The notes under the pieces were generated by a model. It was not told the DNA's origin. It saw nothing but the letters and a program-made list of their open reading frames with translations, and searched no databases. The position numbers and the translations under genes were made by a program. From the NCBI GenBank assembly GCA_002682825.1, contig NOKP01000002.1, forward strand, positions 1,741,132-1,805,131: 64,000 bases of DNA, given 5' to 3'. Below are positions 1 through 11,221 of the stretch, in pieces (within the stretch, counting starts at the first letter, position 1; every line of letters starts with the position of its first letter). Source of the stretch: Neonectria sp. B-13. Taxonomy: Eukaryota > Ascomycota > Sordariomycetes > Hypocreales > Nectriaceae.

Positions 1-170
1 CGCCTCGTCTCCTCAATGATGAACTGCCGGTGGAGGTATTCCGGCGGCTCGTGCTTCGGCGCCTTGCGGTCCTCTGCAATGCGCCTGTTGATGCCCTCGG
101 CGGACTGCCATGTGCCCTTGCGCTGCCACCACACCGCCCAGGACACGATGTAGTTTTTGAAGCTAGGCAT
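1..170 (-). CDS. 5' end of an unidentified protein-coding gene, cut by the left edge
   Basis: An open frame on the minus strand begins with ATG at 170 and runs off the left edge with no stop, giving 56 complete codons. The visible N-terminus starts MPSFKNYIVSWAVWWQRKG and continues with a basic, Glu-rich stretch containing HEPPEYLHRQFI. The W-rich start could be a short membrane-associated helix. The pattern is vaguely like the N-terminus of fungal alpha/beta hydrolases, but no catalytic motif is in view, so no function is assigned. Codon use is GC-rich and consistent with a real gene; no intron is seen in this part. Confidence 0.6.
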   Translation of the reverse strand, partial: MPSFKNYIVSWAVWWQRKGTWQSAEGINRRIAEDRKAPKHEPPEYLHRQFIIEETR

Positions 171-2816
171 GGCTGGAGAGGGGGTTTTGGACAAGGAGAA
201 TAATGGTACGGGGAACGATCAGGTAGCCTCAGGTGGTTATACCAGTTGGTGCTGAAGCTGTCAATGGAATCTCGTTCATGTATATCTGTCGTTGCGCGCT
301 GTGGTGAAACAGACTGGTGAGACAGCTGAAAGACGGTGTCTTGCCGAGGCTTGTTCGGTGGGCACTCGGTGGACACCGATGCGGTGAGCTATTCCACATT
401 GCCTCATGCTTGTGACGGGTTTCTGTAAAATAGAATCCACGCCAAAATTGAGGGGAGAGAGCTTGAAGACACAGACCCACCGTCTCTGTCTAGTGAAAGA
501 GAAAGCCAGTCCCTTCTCTTCACGCTTCGCAATTTGTCTCCGCTCAATACAGTGGTTGCCCACTTCCCGGTGAGGTGCAGGGTAGGTAGCTTACTTCCCA
601 GTTGGGCAACAAGCTGCATCGTGATCTCACCTCTCGCCAAGGCTCACCAACAGCTAACCAACCAACCAACCAACTGACGGGTGAAGTGCTCAGCAGCAAG
701 GGTCACGGGGGGTTATATCGATGCCCTGAGAAACCCCGATCGATTGCCGATCCGGAAAAGTCGTCTCTCCTATCGGAAAACATGCCAGCCAATCTCAGGT
801 TTGCCATGAGACAACAGCTCTCGTTGATCAACGCCCTCATCGAATTCGGGCCCGAAAAGCCAATGGATGGTGGGCGGGGGACTGACGCCCGCATAGCCCG
901 TACCGTCCGAATTATCAGATCATGTCGTTTCTCCAAGAGTCCAAAGGGGACAGCCCCCACTCGTCACAAGGCCTCTTGGAGGGCCTCTCGGGGAAGGGCC
1001 TCGACGCCCTTCTTCACGTCCCCGCAATGGCCGGCCGTTTGACCAACAGTCGCCAGCCAAAACCCTGAGGGTTACAACTTATCACGCCTCACAATCGCTG
1101 GTGGAACGCCGTGAGCCAAGCCGGGGCTGTGGATGGAACGGGCTCGGCGGGGTTAGTTGGGGGGCTGCCGCTTTTGATATCGAGATCGAAGGGGGACCGG
1201 GAACAGGCCGGCGATGGCGGGATTGTCGATGGAGCCGGACGGTCAAACGGCTCCCAGGAGTAGAGCAGCTGACGGTAATTTGTCTGCGGTATCACTGATC
1301 ACATACGGATACTTCAACCACATGGTGGGAATGAGACATAATCCAGGAACCAGAGCCGTTGAACACGGGACGGCTTGGATATGCCGTCAATGGCCGAGCC
1401 TTATTCGCGGCTCAGGGCCTTCCCGGCAGCCTACCCCAACTCGCAGCGCCTCGAGGCCGGGAGGGGAACCGATGGCCATTAGGCACGCGACGACGGTTCT
1501 GTCGCACATGCATATGCGTCGTCGAGGCACAAGCATGGTACATTTTGACAAGCCAGACGGCGACGAATGAACGGGGCTGGTTGCATGACCGGGAAATGGT
1601 GGGACGAAACGGATGGACGGATGTCTGCCTGTCTGCCTGGTGAAGGGACGACGAGAGAAGAGATGATCTCTCGCAACTCAGTCAGTCTGCGCTCCTTGGG
1701 TGACGACGGATGGATCCAATGCAACCCGACCACGAGATGCTCGCCAGCAGGGAGCAAATGCACTGTAACACGGACATGGCACATATGGTTGTGCTCCAAT
1801 ATTGGCCCGTCTCTCGGGATTCGGGATGGCCTACCAAAAGCCTTGACATATGTGCAATTGCCGGGGCCCCGGATGTTTGAGCCAGAGTCCTGGAATCCCA
1901 ACCAGGCATCCCTCTGCCCGTGCCCGTGCCTGTGCCACACGACGCCTGCTTACATCTGGGGGCCTCTTTCAAGTGATACCGAGAGAGAGCGAGAGAAGTC
2001 GTCCGATTTCGAGGCCCTGTAGCAGCCGAAGCACCCAATCACGGCCCCATTGTTAGGGGCAGGTTTCCCCCGCAAACGGCGGTTGAAACGGGTTGGAGAG
2101 GTATGTATCGCGCATGAAGGAGGATGAAGGATGGAGGAGCGTCCTCGAGTAAAGCGGCGTCCCGACTGACCGGACAAACGACCTATCGCAACCCCTCCAT
2201 TAGAATTACGCTGCGCCCCGGACTCCGGGTTTTACCGATCGCGGGTTCGCCGCTTGGCCGCTTCTGCGCGAAAGCCTTGGACGTCAGGGCTCCTCTTCTA
2301 CTGGATCACTACGTAGTACTCTCCCCAGTCTTCGTCGTCCTCACAGGGAACTTGGAACAGGGCTATTCGTCGTCTACATAGCGAACAGACCGCCGTCACC
2401 GACCGGCCGACGACTCCACCAAACCCTACCGGCACTACTCTACTAAACGCCCTCTCCCTTCGGCTTCTATCCTTCACTTCCCATCAAACCCCGCCATTTA
2501 CAATCTGCAATCAATCTCGACCGCCTAAACCGCAAACACAACCACTCAGGTTCTGACTCTTTCGACATCGCCATCATCATAACCGTCGTCGTTATCACGG
2601 GGCTGGATCCTCTGTGTCGCTACTGGCTCGCACCCCGTCATCGACTCCGACGCCAACTCCGACTCCGACTCTGACGCTGTCCCCGGCCCTCTTTTCTGTG
2701 TCTTTGCATCGGCATCCTCACCCGGACTCAGCGACTGCGACTCTTCACCCTCGTGCTGGCATCACGACACATTTAACTCCTCCTCCTTCTCCTCCGTCGA
2801 ACTCCGAATCGTCATC
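171..2816. promoter_or_regulatory. Long intergenic region; ATG-free pyrimidine-rich leader in its 3' part
   Basis: This 2.6-kb stretch has only short ORFs without recognisable motifs. It separates two divergently transcribed genes, so it must hold both promoters. From about 2134 to 2816 there is no ATG on the plus strand in any frame, and 2400-2816 is strongly C/T-rich with CTCC, CCATC and (GACTCC)n runs. This is what a long 5' leader of the gene at 2817 would look like. The transcription start is not determinable by eye; no clear TATA box was found. Confidence 0.55.
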
Positions 2817-3290
2817 ATGCCTTCGCAACGCCCCTACTTCCTCTCCTCCTTCCTCGCCGCCTTCCGCCCTCAAGGCCCTTCCATGTCTACCTCTACACAA
2901 CACCAACACCAGCACCAACAACCAAACAAACACACCCGCGATTCCACCGCTACTTCCTCCACTACTGGTGCCGCCGCCTCCTCCGCTCACACACAAACCG
3001 CCTCTAGCGTCGCTATCCGTCCTCCTCGTGGCACCGCTGCCGCCGCTGCTGCTGCCGCCGCCGCTGCGTCGCCGGGAACATCCAGCCCTGGAACCGCCAT
3101 CCCTATTCCCGGGTCATCTCGCCGGCGCGGAAGCGACTCTAGCAGCGAGGGCTTCCGCGATGTGCTCGGTGCCGAGAAGTGGTACATTGGCGGCCGCACT
3201 CCCGGCGGCGAGGAGAAGTTCTTCAAACTCGGCGTTATTCGCCGGGTGCGCAGCAATGACGGCCTGAGCCTTGACCGCTTAAGTTTATAG
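2817..3290 (+). CDS. Conserved small protein with polyalanine tract, function unknown
   Basis: This is a single-exon frame of 157 residues. The first ATG after a roughly 680-nt ATG-free leader is the start. The N-terminal half is low complexity: a His/Gln-rich stretch near residues 25-40, Ser/Thr-rich sequence, then a run of ten or more alanines near residues 75-85. The C-terminal 50 residues are quite different: a compact charged segment with FRDVLGAEKWYIGG, GGEEKFFKLGVIRR and the end NDGLSLDRLSL, which looks like the functional, conserved part. I do not recognise a named domain. The Ser-rich RRRGSDSSSEG just before it looks like a kinase target (inference). The GTG-started frame overlapping from 2614 is a shadow. 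Confidence 0.75.
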   Translation: MPSQRPYFLSSFLAAFRPQGPSMSTSTQHQHQHQQPNKHTRDSTATSSTTGAAASSAHTQTASSVAIRPPRGTAAAAAAAAAAASPGTSSPGTAIPIPGSSRRRGSDSSSEGFRDVLGAEKWYIGGRTPGGEEKFFKLGVIRRVRSNDGLSLDRLSL

Positions 3291-3654
3291 TCACCTCTGA
3301 GCAATGGAAACGATGACGTAACGATGGATTTTGAATGATTAAGGCACAGGGTTTTCTGTCTTTATGTGGATGATGGGCTGGAGTCCCTCGACAGTACATA
3401 ATGAGCATTCACGTCGCTCCCACGAGGGTTTTAGGGATTCTGGAAGGCCGGTATATGTGAGGGAACACACGGGTTATGGGACTGGCTTCATTGGTACGGC
3501 GTTAGATTGGGCGTTACAACTGGGCACACACTGGTCCCTCCAACAGCACCTGGTTTAGGAGCTCTGAATGAGAAAAGCACACTATCTCTGGCGTACTGAA
3601 CTATCTCATTTGCTTGTTGCGTGTACGACGCCTCACTCCCATTGTACCGCGTAA
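3291..3654. other. Tail-to-tail intergenic region
   Basis: A 364-bp gap between the stop codons of the small conserved gene and of ALG10. It probably holds the two 3' UTRs and polyadenylation signals; no ORF or repeat of note is seen. Confidence 0.5.
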
Positions 3655-6032
3655 CTACCACATGAACCGCTGCAGCCGGCCCTCGTCAAGCAGAGTCCCA
3701 TCCTCCGCTCTCCACAGGTACGGTTTGCAGAGGAAGATGTATCCCGTCGCCACATTGATGGCGATGAACCAACCAGTCTCAAGAACGAGACGCAGATCGT
3801 AAGTCTCAAAGAACTTCATTGCTTTCCTCAAGGTCGGGTGCGAAGAGAGGCAATCGAGAACAGGGTTCGGCGCCTCGTGATCGTGGAGTCGCCATCCCGG
3901 CACCAACAGACGCCACATCACCCATGGGATGATAAAGTACCGCGGCTCCACCAGCGGAGCGGTGATAAGCGAGAGCGTCGTGGCGAGTAGGAAGATGAGG
4001 CCCGTGGACGTGCACGTCGGCTCAACCGAGACCAGCATGGGGTCGTTGTCTATATCCCTTTGCAGATCTCGTAGCTGTGTTGCCTCGACCTCCGGCGACG
4101 CCTCGGGAACCGCCACGGGGAACTCGGTATCATCCGTTTGCCTAGCCAGTCCCGACCCGCGGTTGATCCAGAACGGGTGGCTCAGGAAGGGGTCCTTTCG
4201 CGAACGTGGGCAGTAGGCCGAGCACGCGTCGGTGTGGCAGATGTGAAACCACTGCGAGCAGCCCGCCATGGTGCCCCAGGCCATCCAGCGGCTCAGTGTG
4301 TAGGGGATGACGAGCAAGTACCGGATCCATGACGCCCGGCGGATGGTGTACCGGAAGACGTAGAACATGTAGTGTCGGTTGTCCGCGAGGGTGAATGGGT
4401 GGATGATTGTGTTGTACTTGACGATGAGCACGGAGAGGATGATGGTGGCTAGTAGATAGAAGGGCCAGTGGATCTTGGAGTTGAAGATGGTTTCCAACGT
4501 ACTCAAGGCTGCGGAAGGAACGAATGGAGGACTTGGTGGAGGGGAAGCATCATCAGTGAGGGCGTTTGCTGGCTTCTTTTTGCTACTTGGGGTACGTCTC
4601 GAACTCCCTCGCGATTTGAAGCTGCTCCCTGATGAATAGCTGGCCTGCGGACCGCGCGAGCTGATCATCTTGAATGTTCGAGTGGCCATATTGATGAGCG
4701 GGAAAGCGTAAGGCAGCAGAAGCGGCAGAGAAAAGAACCCAAAGAAAGCCCAGATGTAAAGCATCTGCGGAAGATGAATCGTGGCGACGTGGTTGGATTT
4801 GTCCCCTAGCCTACGGTTAGTCGCACGCTTTGGACTCTGGGCCACAGAACTCACCGAGGACAACGCCGCCGTTCCATAACACGAATGATCCGAACGAAGC
4901 AATGACCGCAATATACGGCCATATTTGCCTGATGAGTTGGATAGGGTTGCATAGCGCCGCGATGCCGAGGCTGAGGACGCAGAAGAGCATGTCTGGCGGG
5001 CTGGTCAGTTCTGAAACAGGATAAGGAGGGATCCCGACTTACCATCTGGGAACATCATGTGCAGAGGCGGATCATGGACATCTCCAATTGAGTATCTCCA
5101 CACATAGTACTTCAACTGCTCAGCAAGGCCTGACATCATGGGCTGGTCCACCCGCTCGGGTCTCAACGTCTTGACGGCATGAACAGCTTCCAAACCGCCC
5201 ATGTAGACAACGACCCAAAACACGTTAGTCTGGCGCATAAACAGCGTCAAGACCCCCAGAACGATCGTGGCAAAGTCGGAGAAGAACGAGCTCCGGTCCC
5301 GACCCAGCCGTCGCAGGTGGTTCAGGTACGCACCCAGAACGGCAGCCGTCGAGGCCACGTCAGTGTAGTAGAGACCCGAGAAGAAGAACAGCACTGGAAA
5401 CAGGGCGATGTTAAACGCGGTGTGGAGAGAGTATTGTGAGTATATGCGCAACCGAGTCGACGAGTGCGCCTCGTCAAGGCGGGCCTCGATCTCATGGCGG
5501 CACTGAAGGGCTAGGTAGGCCAGGATCATGAGCGCGATGGCACTGGCGGCTCGTAGGCTTTGAGCATCGCAGAGATACGAGGCCGGAGAGTCTCCCGGCT
5601 TGACTACACCTGGGATCAAAAGCGAGAGGAGATAACTACTCATTGTCAGTGTCTGGTCCTAGGGAGGAATTTCATCAGACATACAGTCCAGGGGGCGTGG
5701 TGATTTTGTCATCCCACTCTCGAAACCTGCCTTCGCAGTATAGTTGCGCCTGCGGAATATGGAAAACCTCATCCTGCCAACGAATTAGCATCGAGGGCGT
5801 GAAAGTGCATCCGCACTCGAAGACTCACCAAGTAAGGTTCCGGAACGACTGCCGAAACAACGTACAGCCACGAGAAACACGCGACGGCCAAGGTCGCGGG
5901 GAAGAGACCTGCCCACTGAGGAAACGAGCCCTCGGGCCTCCTAAAGAGCCAAAAGTACGACGGGAGTATCAAGAGACCAGCTGAAGCCGCCCAGAACGAA
6001 TAGGCCGGCGCATCGCGCGTGGTGGTGTCCAT
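3655..6032 (-). CDS. ALG10: Dol-P-Glc alpha-1,2-glucosyltransferase (DIE2/ALG10)
   Basis: ALG10 adds the third and last glucose to the dolichol-linked oligosaccharide in the ER lumen, completing the donor for N-glycosylation. I read five exons: 6032-5829, 5773-5685, 5635-5043, 4992-4855 and 4805-3655, with four introns of 49-55 nt, giving 724 residues. Diagnostic family motifs appear only once spliced: [17 protein letters not shown] across intron 1, [12 protein letters not shown] across intron 2, [10 protein letters not shown] in exon 3, [20 protein letters not shown] across intron 4. There are many hydrophobic segments, as expected for a polytopic GT59 enzyme, with a Ser/Arg-rich loop in exon 5. 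An in-frame upstream ATG at 6074 is possible. The protein is longer than yeast ALG10, mainly through loop insertions. Confidence 0.93.
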
Positions 6033-6653
6033 GTTGACAAGTGTCACGCTGAGAGACGCGCGTAAAATGGTCAATCAACGACGGGACATGCGGCAGGATT
6101 TTAAACACCCATGAGGTTGGAGAAATCAGCCAGGCGTTGCTCTCATCAGAAGGAAAGCTACTGTTTGTTCGGTGAGTTGCCTCAAGAGTTGAGGTGATGT
6201 TGAGATTAGGCGTTAACAAGTCGTATCCATTCGACAGTGCCCCTGGAGGTGAGAAGCACTGTGCCACAGGCGCTGACAGCCCGCTGAGCGCTGAAACCCC
6301 TGTAACTTGCACTCATCGATTGGCGATTTAGTCTGCTTTCAAGGTCGCATCACCATTTACCTGCGATGTAAGCATTGTCCACTTTGGTGCCTGGTGAGTT
6401 ATTGAAGACAACGTAGGCTGAGAATTGTTCGAGTCAATTACCCCTATGACAGTTGTATCCAAGTCATTCATGGTGACTGGCGTATTGGGAAAAGCGAGTT
6501 GCAACTACGGGTCTGGCCAATCACGGTCCGAGGATTTCACAGCACATGACGAAATTTGAGGTTCAGAACAAGTCTATTTGGGAAATCTTATACAAGCCGG
6601 GTCGCGAAGACGGGCATCGATACTCTTCTAACCTTCGTCGTCCACCGGAGGAT
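6033..6653. other. Intergenic region between ALG10 and QCR10
   Basis: About 620 bp upstream of ALG10 and downstream of QCR10. It must carry the ALG10 promoter and the QCR10 3' UTR. The small frame 5941-6312 on the minus strand overlaps ALG10 exon 1 and has no support of its own. Nothing else is recognised. Confidence 0.5.
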
Positions 6654-7507
6654 TTAGAAAGGCTGCGATTGTGTTAGCACTCATCAATAGAGCGTATGGG
6701 ATGTGGGTAAAACTCACGTTGTCGGCGGGGTGGACCTCCTTCTTGAAGAAGTCGGCCAGGTAAGGGATCTTCTGCAATGGAATTAGCGCTGTGATGCGAT
6801 TGCTTGACGGCCAGATCGACTTACGAGGAGAATGTCACGCTGGACACGGGGGATGCCAGAGGCAAAGAGAAGAACACCGACGGCGGCGGGGGCGCCGTAC
6901 ATGGCAAGGCGAGAGCCACTGTTCCAACGGGTCAGCACTGCGTTGAGTTGACACACCTAGGCAACCAAGGGCAATTTTCGAATCCCGAGTCCCTGACACA
7001 GCTCGTTCGCCCCATCTGACATTCGTAGGTCCTGTCGTCGATTTGAGGTGACCTGGGGCATGCCTCGGCGGAGCGGAAGGGGACTCGCGGACTCGATTCG
7101 CTTGTGGTTTTGGTCGCCAGATTGTTGGGAAAGTGGAGGATGAAGAACTCACATTCGGAGAGCACTCTGGGGAGTGAAGCCGAGGATCCTAGGCTGGGGC
7201 TGGTACCTATGGTGGTCGTTAGCCAAATCGTTCCCGTCGTCCGCATCAGCGCATTCGAGTGCCAGGCCATTCGGCATCGTAGGTTGTAGGAATTGGCTCG
7301 GATTCGAAGCATCGATACTCGGTGGTCGATCTGGAGGGCACGTACTTGGGGCCGAAGGAGCTCTTGAACTCCGCGGCGCGGAAGGGAGTCTGCAGGAGAA
7401 ATCAGGTCAGCGCTGTGAGGATGGCGAGGGGGCACGCCGATTGACGGAGACGGAGCCCAATTATGGAGCCCTCGGGGGGAGAAAAGAAGACATACAGCGG
7501 AAACCAT
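6654..7507 (-). CDS. QCR10: Ubiquinol-cytochrome c reductase subunit 10 (complex III, QCR10)
   Basis: An 88-residue protein assembled from six exons: 7507-7496, 7389-7346, 7206-7153, 6918-6825, 6771-6718 and 6662-6654. Every junction has a clean GT/AG pair and the phases fit. The core has one transmembrane helix (MYGAPAAVGVLLFASGIPR) followed by VQRDILLKIPYLADFF and the end EVHPADNPF, which matches the layout of fungal QCR10, a small accessory subunit of the inner-membrane bc1 complex. It is too short per exon to stand out as an ORF. The first coding exon has only 12 nt and the last only 9 nt. It is divergent from MED4, with 319 bp between the start codons. Confidence 0.87.
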
Positions 7508-7826
7508 CTTGACTGTCGGGGCGGTAGAAGCCTTGTTCGTCGTTCAATTGCTCGTCGGATTCGTCGTCGAAAAGAAACCGTTGTTGAGATGCGCGAGTTT
7601 GCCGAACGGGAAAGACCGGGTTCGGCCTGAGGCGTCAAGGCGTTCAGGCGTGGAAACAGAGCTCGGGGCTACCCAATCAACTACCTGATTGGCGACCCAC
7701 TTTCAGACGAGAGCTCCCCATTGTGCTTCGAAGCAGCCTCGTCTGTGCCTTCACCATTACCCACGTACAACGTGCTGGTCCTTGATGACCTGAAATTGCC
7801 TGCTGCGAAAAGTCGACGATTCCAGA
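7508..7826. promoter_or_regulatory. Bidirectional promoter between QCR10 and MED4
   Basis: A 319-bp gap between two divergent start codons. It contains several TTCGTCG/CGTCG-rich stretches but no clear TATA box, as often seen for housekeeping genes. Assignment as a shared promoter follows from geometry only. Confidence 0.5.
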
Positions 7827-8870
7827 ATGGATAAATACATTGACGGCCGCTTCGAGCGTCTTGAGAAGGCACTGGCCAGCCTGATCGACTCCGTCGCAAA
7901 ATACCACCCCTCGGCCGCCTATGGCCAGGAACTTGAGATTGCAGACAATGAGCTGAGCAAAGGGCTTGAAGAAGGTAACCCGAGATACCCCCCGCCTGCT
8001 TCAAGCATATCACTGACGAAATCCCAAGTCCAAACTCACCAGAACAACTGCCTGCGAATCCAACACCTGCGAGAGTCCTCCGCGGTCCTCGACGCTCAAA
8101 TTCGCGACACCTTGTCCAGCCTGGCGACCACGCGCAAGGATATAGTCACGACCCAAACGACAACCTTTCCCGCAGGACCCATCTACTCCATCGCTTACGA
8201 AGAGCTGCTCCGCTATGCTCGCCGCATCAGCAAGACCACCATGCCTCCCGCAGGCACCATCAACGCCCTGCCACCTTCGCCGGACATCCAGACGCCTCTG
8301 CCCGATTCACAGGCCATGACGCCCTCCGCGCCCCCTTCGTCGCAGGTGCAGAGCCCAGCAGTCATGAATGGCACACCGCAGATGACCTCGGAGCCCCCGA
8401 CCCAGCAGACCACGCTGTCGGCCAACACAATCCTGCCCGAGGTCATGAGCCAGTACCTCAACCCGCTATCCGGCCAGCTTTTCTTCCCCTGGCCGCTCGA
8501 GGACAAGATCCGCGCTGGGTCTTTGGCCTCGAACCAGGTTCTCGCCGAGCAAGGCATCGACCCCAAGGGCTACGACCCTGTCGAGGAGGAGGAGCGCAAG
8601 CGTCGCGAAGAGGAAGAGCGGAAGGAGAAAGAAGAGAGGGGGCGGCTTGAGCTGGAGGAGCGCGAGAGGAAAATGCGCGAGGAGAGAGAGCGTATCAGAC
8701 AGGAGCGCGAGCGGCAGCGAGAGAAAGACCAGGCAGAGTGGCGGCGAGCCAGTATCGCTGGGGGTCCTTTACAGCCTGCTCCTAGCAGAGCGGCTACTGG
8801 GACTGCCACGACGAAGCAGTTTCAGTTCACCAACTTGGATGATCTGGATGACGATGACGACGAGGACTAA
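7827..8870 (+). CDS. MED4: Mediator complex subunit 4
   Basis: MED4 is a subunit of the middle module of Mediator, the coactivator that links activators to RNA polymerase II. Two exons, 7827-7974 and 8029-8870, give 329 residues; the 54-nt intron restores the junction LSKGLEEVQTHQNN, which is the family pattern. Features in order: an N-terminal helical coiled-coil segment (about 1-110) with LRESSAVLDAQIRDTLSSLA, the hallmark EELLRYARRISKTTMPP, a Pro/Ser/Thr-rich linker, then LFFPWPLEDKIRAGSLA. The C-terminal part (about 235-295) is a highly charged Glu/Arg helix, and the protein ends in an acidic LDDDDDED tail. Without splicing the frame stays open, so automated models may keep 18 false residues. 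Confidence 0.9.
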   Translation: MDKYIDGRFERLEKALASLIDSVAKYHPSAAYGQELEIADNELSKGLEEGNPRYPPPASSISLTKSQVQTHQNNCLRIQHLRESSAVLDAQIRDTLSSLATTRKDIVTTQTTTFPAGPIYSIAYEELLRYARRISKTTMPPAGTINALPPSPDIQTPLPDSQAMTPSAPPSSQVQSPAVMNGTPQMTSEPPTQQTTLSANTILPEVMSQYLNPLSGQLFFPWPLEDKIRAGSLASNQVLAEQGIDPKGYDPVEEEERKRREEEERKEKEERGRLELEERERKMREERERIRQERERQREKDQAEWRRASIAGGPLQPAPSRAATGTATTKQFQFTNLDDLDDDDDED

Positions 8871-9231
8871 GCTACATTAGTCCCGATGGTATTCCATAGA
8901 AGCGTCTACATAGAACAATGAGGCATACATTTCCCCCAAAGTGATCCAAAAAAGCCTTTTACATCAAGGATTGTACTGATTTCTTTCCGTTAATTGCCTC
9001 TAAGTGAATAGTCTACAGACCACTGATACAAAACCCAAACATCACCACATATTCCTCGACGCCGTCCGTCACCCTTCTCCAGCGAGCCCAAAGTGAGGGC
9101 AGAGAATCCACGACTTGAACCCCAAGTCCCAGACGCTGGTCGTACATGTATTTTTACAGACTCCCCAGATTCCAGATATCATGAGCTCTCCATCAATGCG
9201 GCCTTTCCTAGGCCTCCTAAATGCCTTACGC
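8871..9231. other. Tail-to-tail intergenic region
   Basis: A 361-bp AT-richer gap between the stop codons of MED4 and the TMN gene; presumably two 3' UTRs. Nothing else seen. Confidence 0.5.
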
Positions 9232-11221
9232 TTAGTCGATCTTGATGGAAGCATAGATCTTGTTGACAAACCACCAACTTGAGAAGTAGCCGATGGAACC
9301 TTGGAGGAGTGTTAGTCAATGATGCAAATGGTGAGATTCGATATTCGGGACACGTACCAGCAAGGATAAAGAAGAGGAAGGAGATTATGGCGCTGTAACC
9401 GATGTAGAGCACGGTGCCGGCCAGACCTCCAAGCTGAACCTTGGTGACAAGGTAGAGCAGGCAGTTGAGGAAGATGTAACCACCGCTCATGCCAGCAGCA
9501 AGGAACGATCTCCACTGCCAGTTGTAGTCCTCAGAGCAGAGTAGGAAGTACACCATAAGGATGGTGACGGCCGCACAAACAACAATCATGAGGCCGTAGC
9601 AGAGGAAGAGGAATCCGAACATGTAGTAGATCCTGCTGAACCAGATGGAGCTCATGATGAAGTAGAGCTCAACGAAGATGGCACCGAAAGGCAGGAGACC
9701 AACAATCAGCATGCTGGGGAAAGGCTTGAGGTAGGTGCTAACAGGAGGGATCTGGCGGGGAATCTGGTTGGTGCGCACGGGGGGCTCAAGCTGGACAGCA
9801 CGGAAGCCGAGCCAAGAGCCGGCAAAGGACAAAGGAATGGAGATGATGAACCAGATAGCAACAATGACGAGCATGGTGGTGAAGGGAACGGCCCCGGAGG
9901 ACTCCTTAGCCCAGAGGAAGAGGTTCAGGAGGAAGAAGGTGCTGAAGATGATGGCGGGAACCAGGGTGGGGGTGAGCACAATGTTGAGCTTCCACTTCTC
10001 ACCCTGCCAAGCCTTGTAGGTTCGGGCAGAAACGTAACCGCCGACGAAGCCAAGGACAGTGTATAGCACGATCATAATGGTGCCCAAAGATCCACGGTTG
10101 GAAGGAGAAAGGAAGCCAAGGAGGGCAAAGATGATGGTGCAGCCAGTCATGACGAAGATCTGAGCGCCGTTGCCAACAAAGATGGAGAGAAGAAGAGGTC
10201 GCGAGGGGCTCCGGAAAACGTCGCCATGGACGAGCTTCCAGCCAGAGTCTTCCTGGACACCGTCCTCGAGAGCACCGTTACCGCCAAGGTCGTCGAGGTC
10301 GAGCTGATCAAGGCGGTTGTAGCGAGCAATATCCTTCTTGAGAGCTCGGACCAGGATAGACATGACGGTGAGAACCAGGATGACGACAATGATGGCGGTA
10401 TCAATGAGCCAGAACCAGTGGATCTTGGGGTCGAAAACATGCAGGTACTTGTCCCATCGAGTAGCCCAAGCCGTGTCAGACTTGCGCCACTTCACACTGT
10501 AACTGAACTGGATGTCCTGGGACTTGCCCTCCTGGCTGCCAAAAACGATGGGCTGGTGTTCGGCGTTGCAGTCCACCTTGCCATCGTACTTAATGGAGGT
10601 GGGCTGGACAACAACACCAACCACACGGAGCTGGTTCGCATCGCGGTTGACCTCGTGGTACTCGACAATGATGTTATAGTGGTTGTTGAATAGGATGTTG
10701 TCATCCTTGTCGTCCTGTCCAAGCAAGAAGCCGGAGCTGTAAAAGACGGTTCCGGTGAGCTGGTCCTCGATTTGTTGACCGGCTGGCAGCCCGTCCACAA
10801 GCCAGTTCAAGCTATAGCCCTGCTCAATGCGCTTCTTGACGAACTGCACCGAGTGCTCGTCGTATGTGGCCTTGCAGAGGGGCTTGCAAGCCTCGTCCTT
10901 GCCCATCTTGAGCTCGAAGGGAGAGGTCATGATCCTGTCTCCGAAGAGGATGCTGCCGAGACTTTCCGACACATACTGAGGACCGCCCTCGGGCTTGCAG
11001 AAGTGGAACGCGGGATGGTAGTAGTCGTAGGAGACGACGGAGTGCAATCGAGAATCTTGCGGCGCGGCGACGGGCTTGATGCTGTTGACGTATAGGGGGA
11101 CGCTCTCGCCTGGCTTGTACGAGGTCGGCGCGACACCGGGGAGGTAGAAGGCTGACGCGAGCTGGGGCGCGGCCAGCAGCGTGGTGAGGAGCGCCGAGGG
11201 CGCGAAGTCGCGGAAGTGCAT
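9232..11221 (-). CDS. Transmembrane 9 superfamily protein (EMP70/TMN)
   Basis: A nonaspanin of Golgi/endosome membranes, a family linked to endosomal sorting, cell adhesion and surface transport of membrane proteins. Two exons, 11221-9358 and 9299-9232, encode 643 residues. The start at 11221 is chosen because it places a signal peptide first (cleavage expected after LASA, residue 24) followed directly by FYLPGVAP, the normal mature start. A large lumenal domain (to about residue 270) is followed by nine hydrophobic segments. The small second exon adds SSWWFVNKIYASIKID, restoring the C-terminal K-x-D signal that binds COPI coat and holds the protein in the Golgi; the unspliced frame would lose it. 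All expected family features are present. Confidence 0.93.

Noticed and set aside
2614..3267. A 217-codon plus-strand frame over the leader and start of the small conserved gene
   Set aside because: It has no ATG start, is Pro/Thr/Ser low complexity caused by the C/T-rich leader, and overlaps the better frame at 2817.
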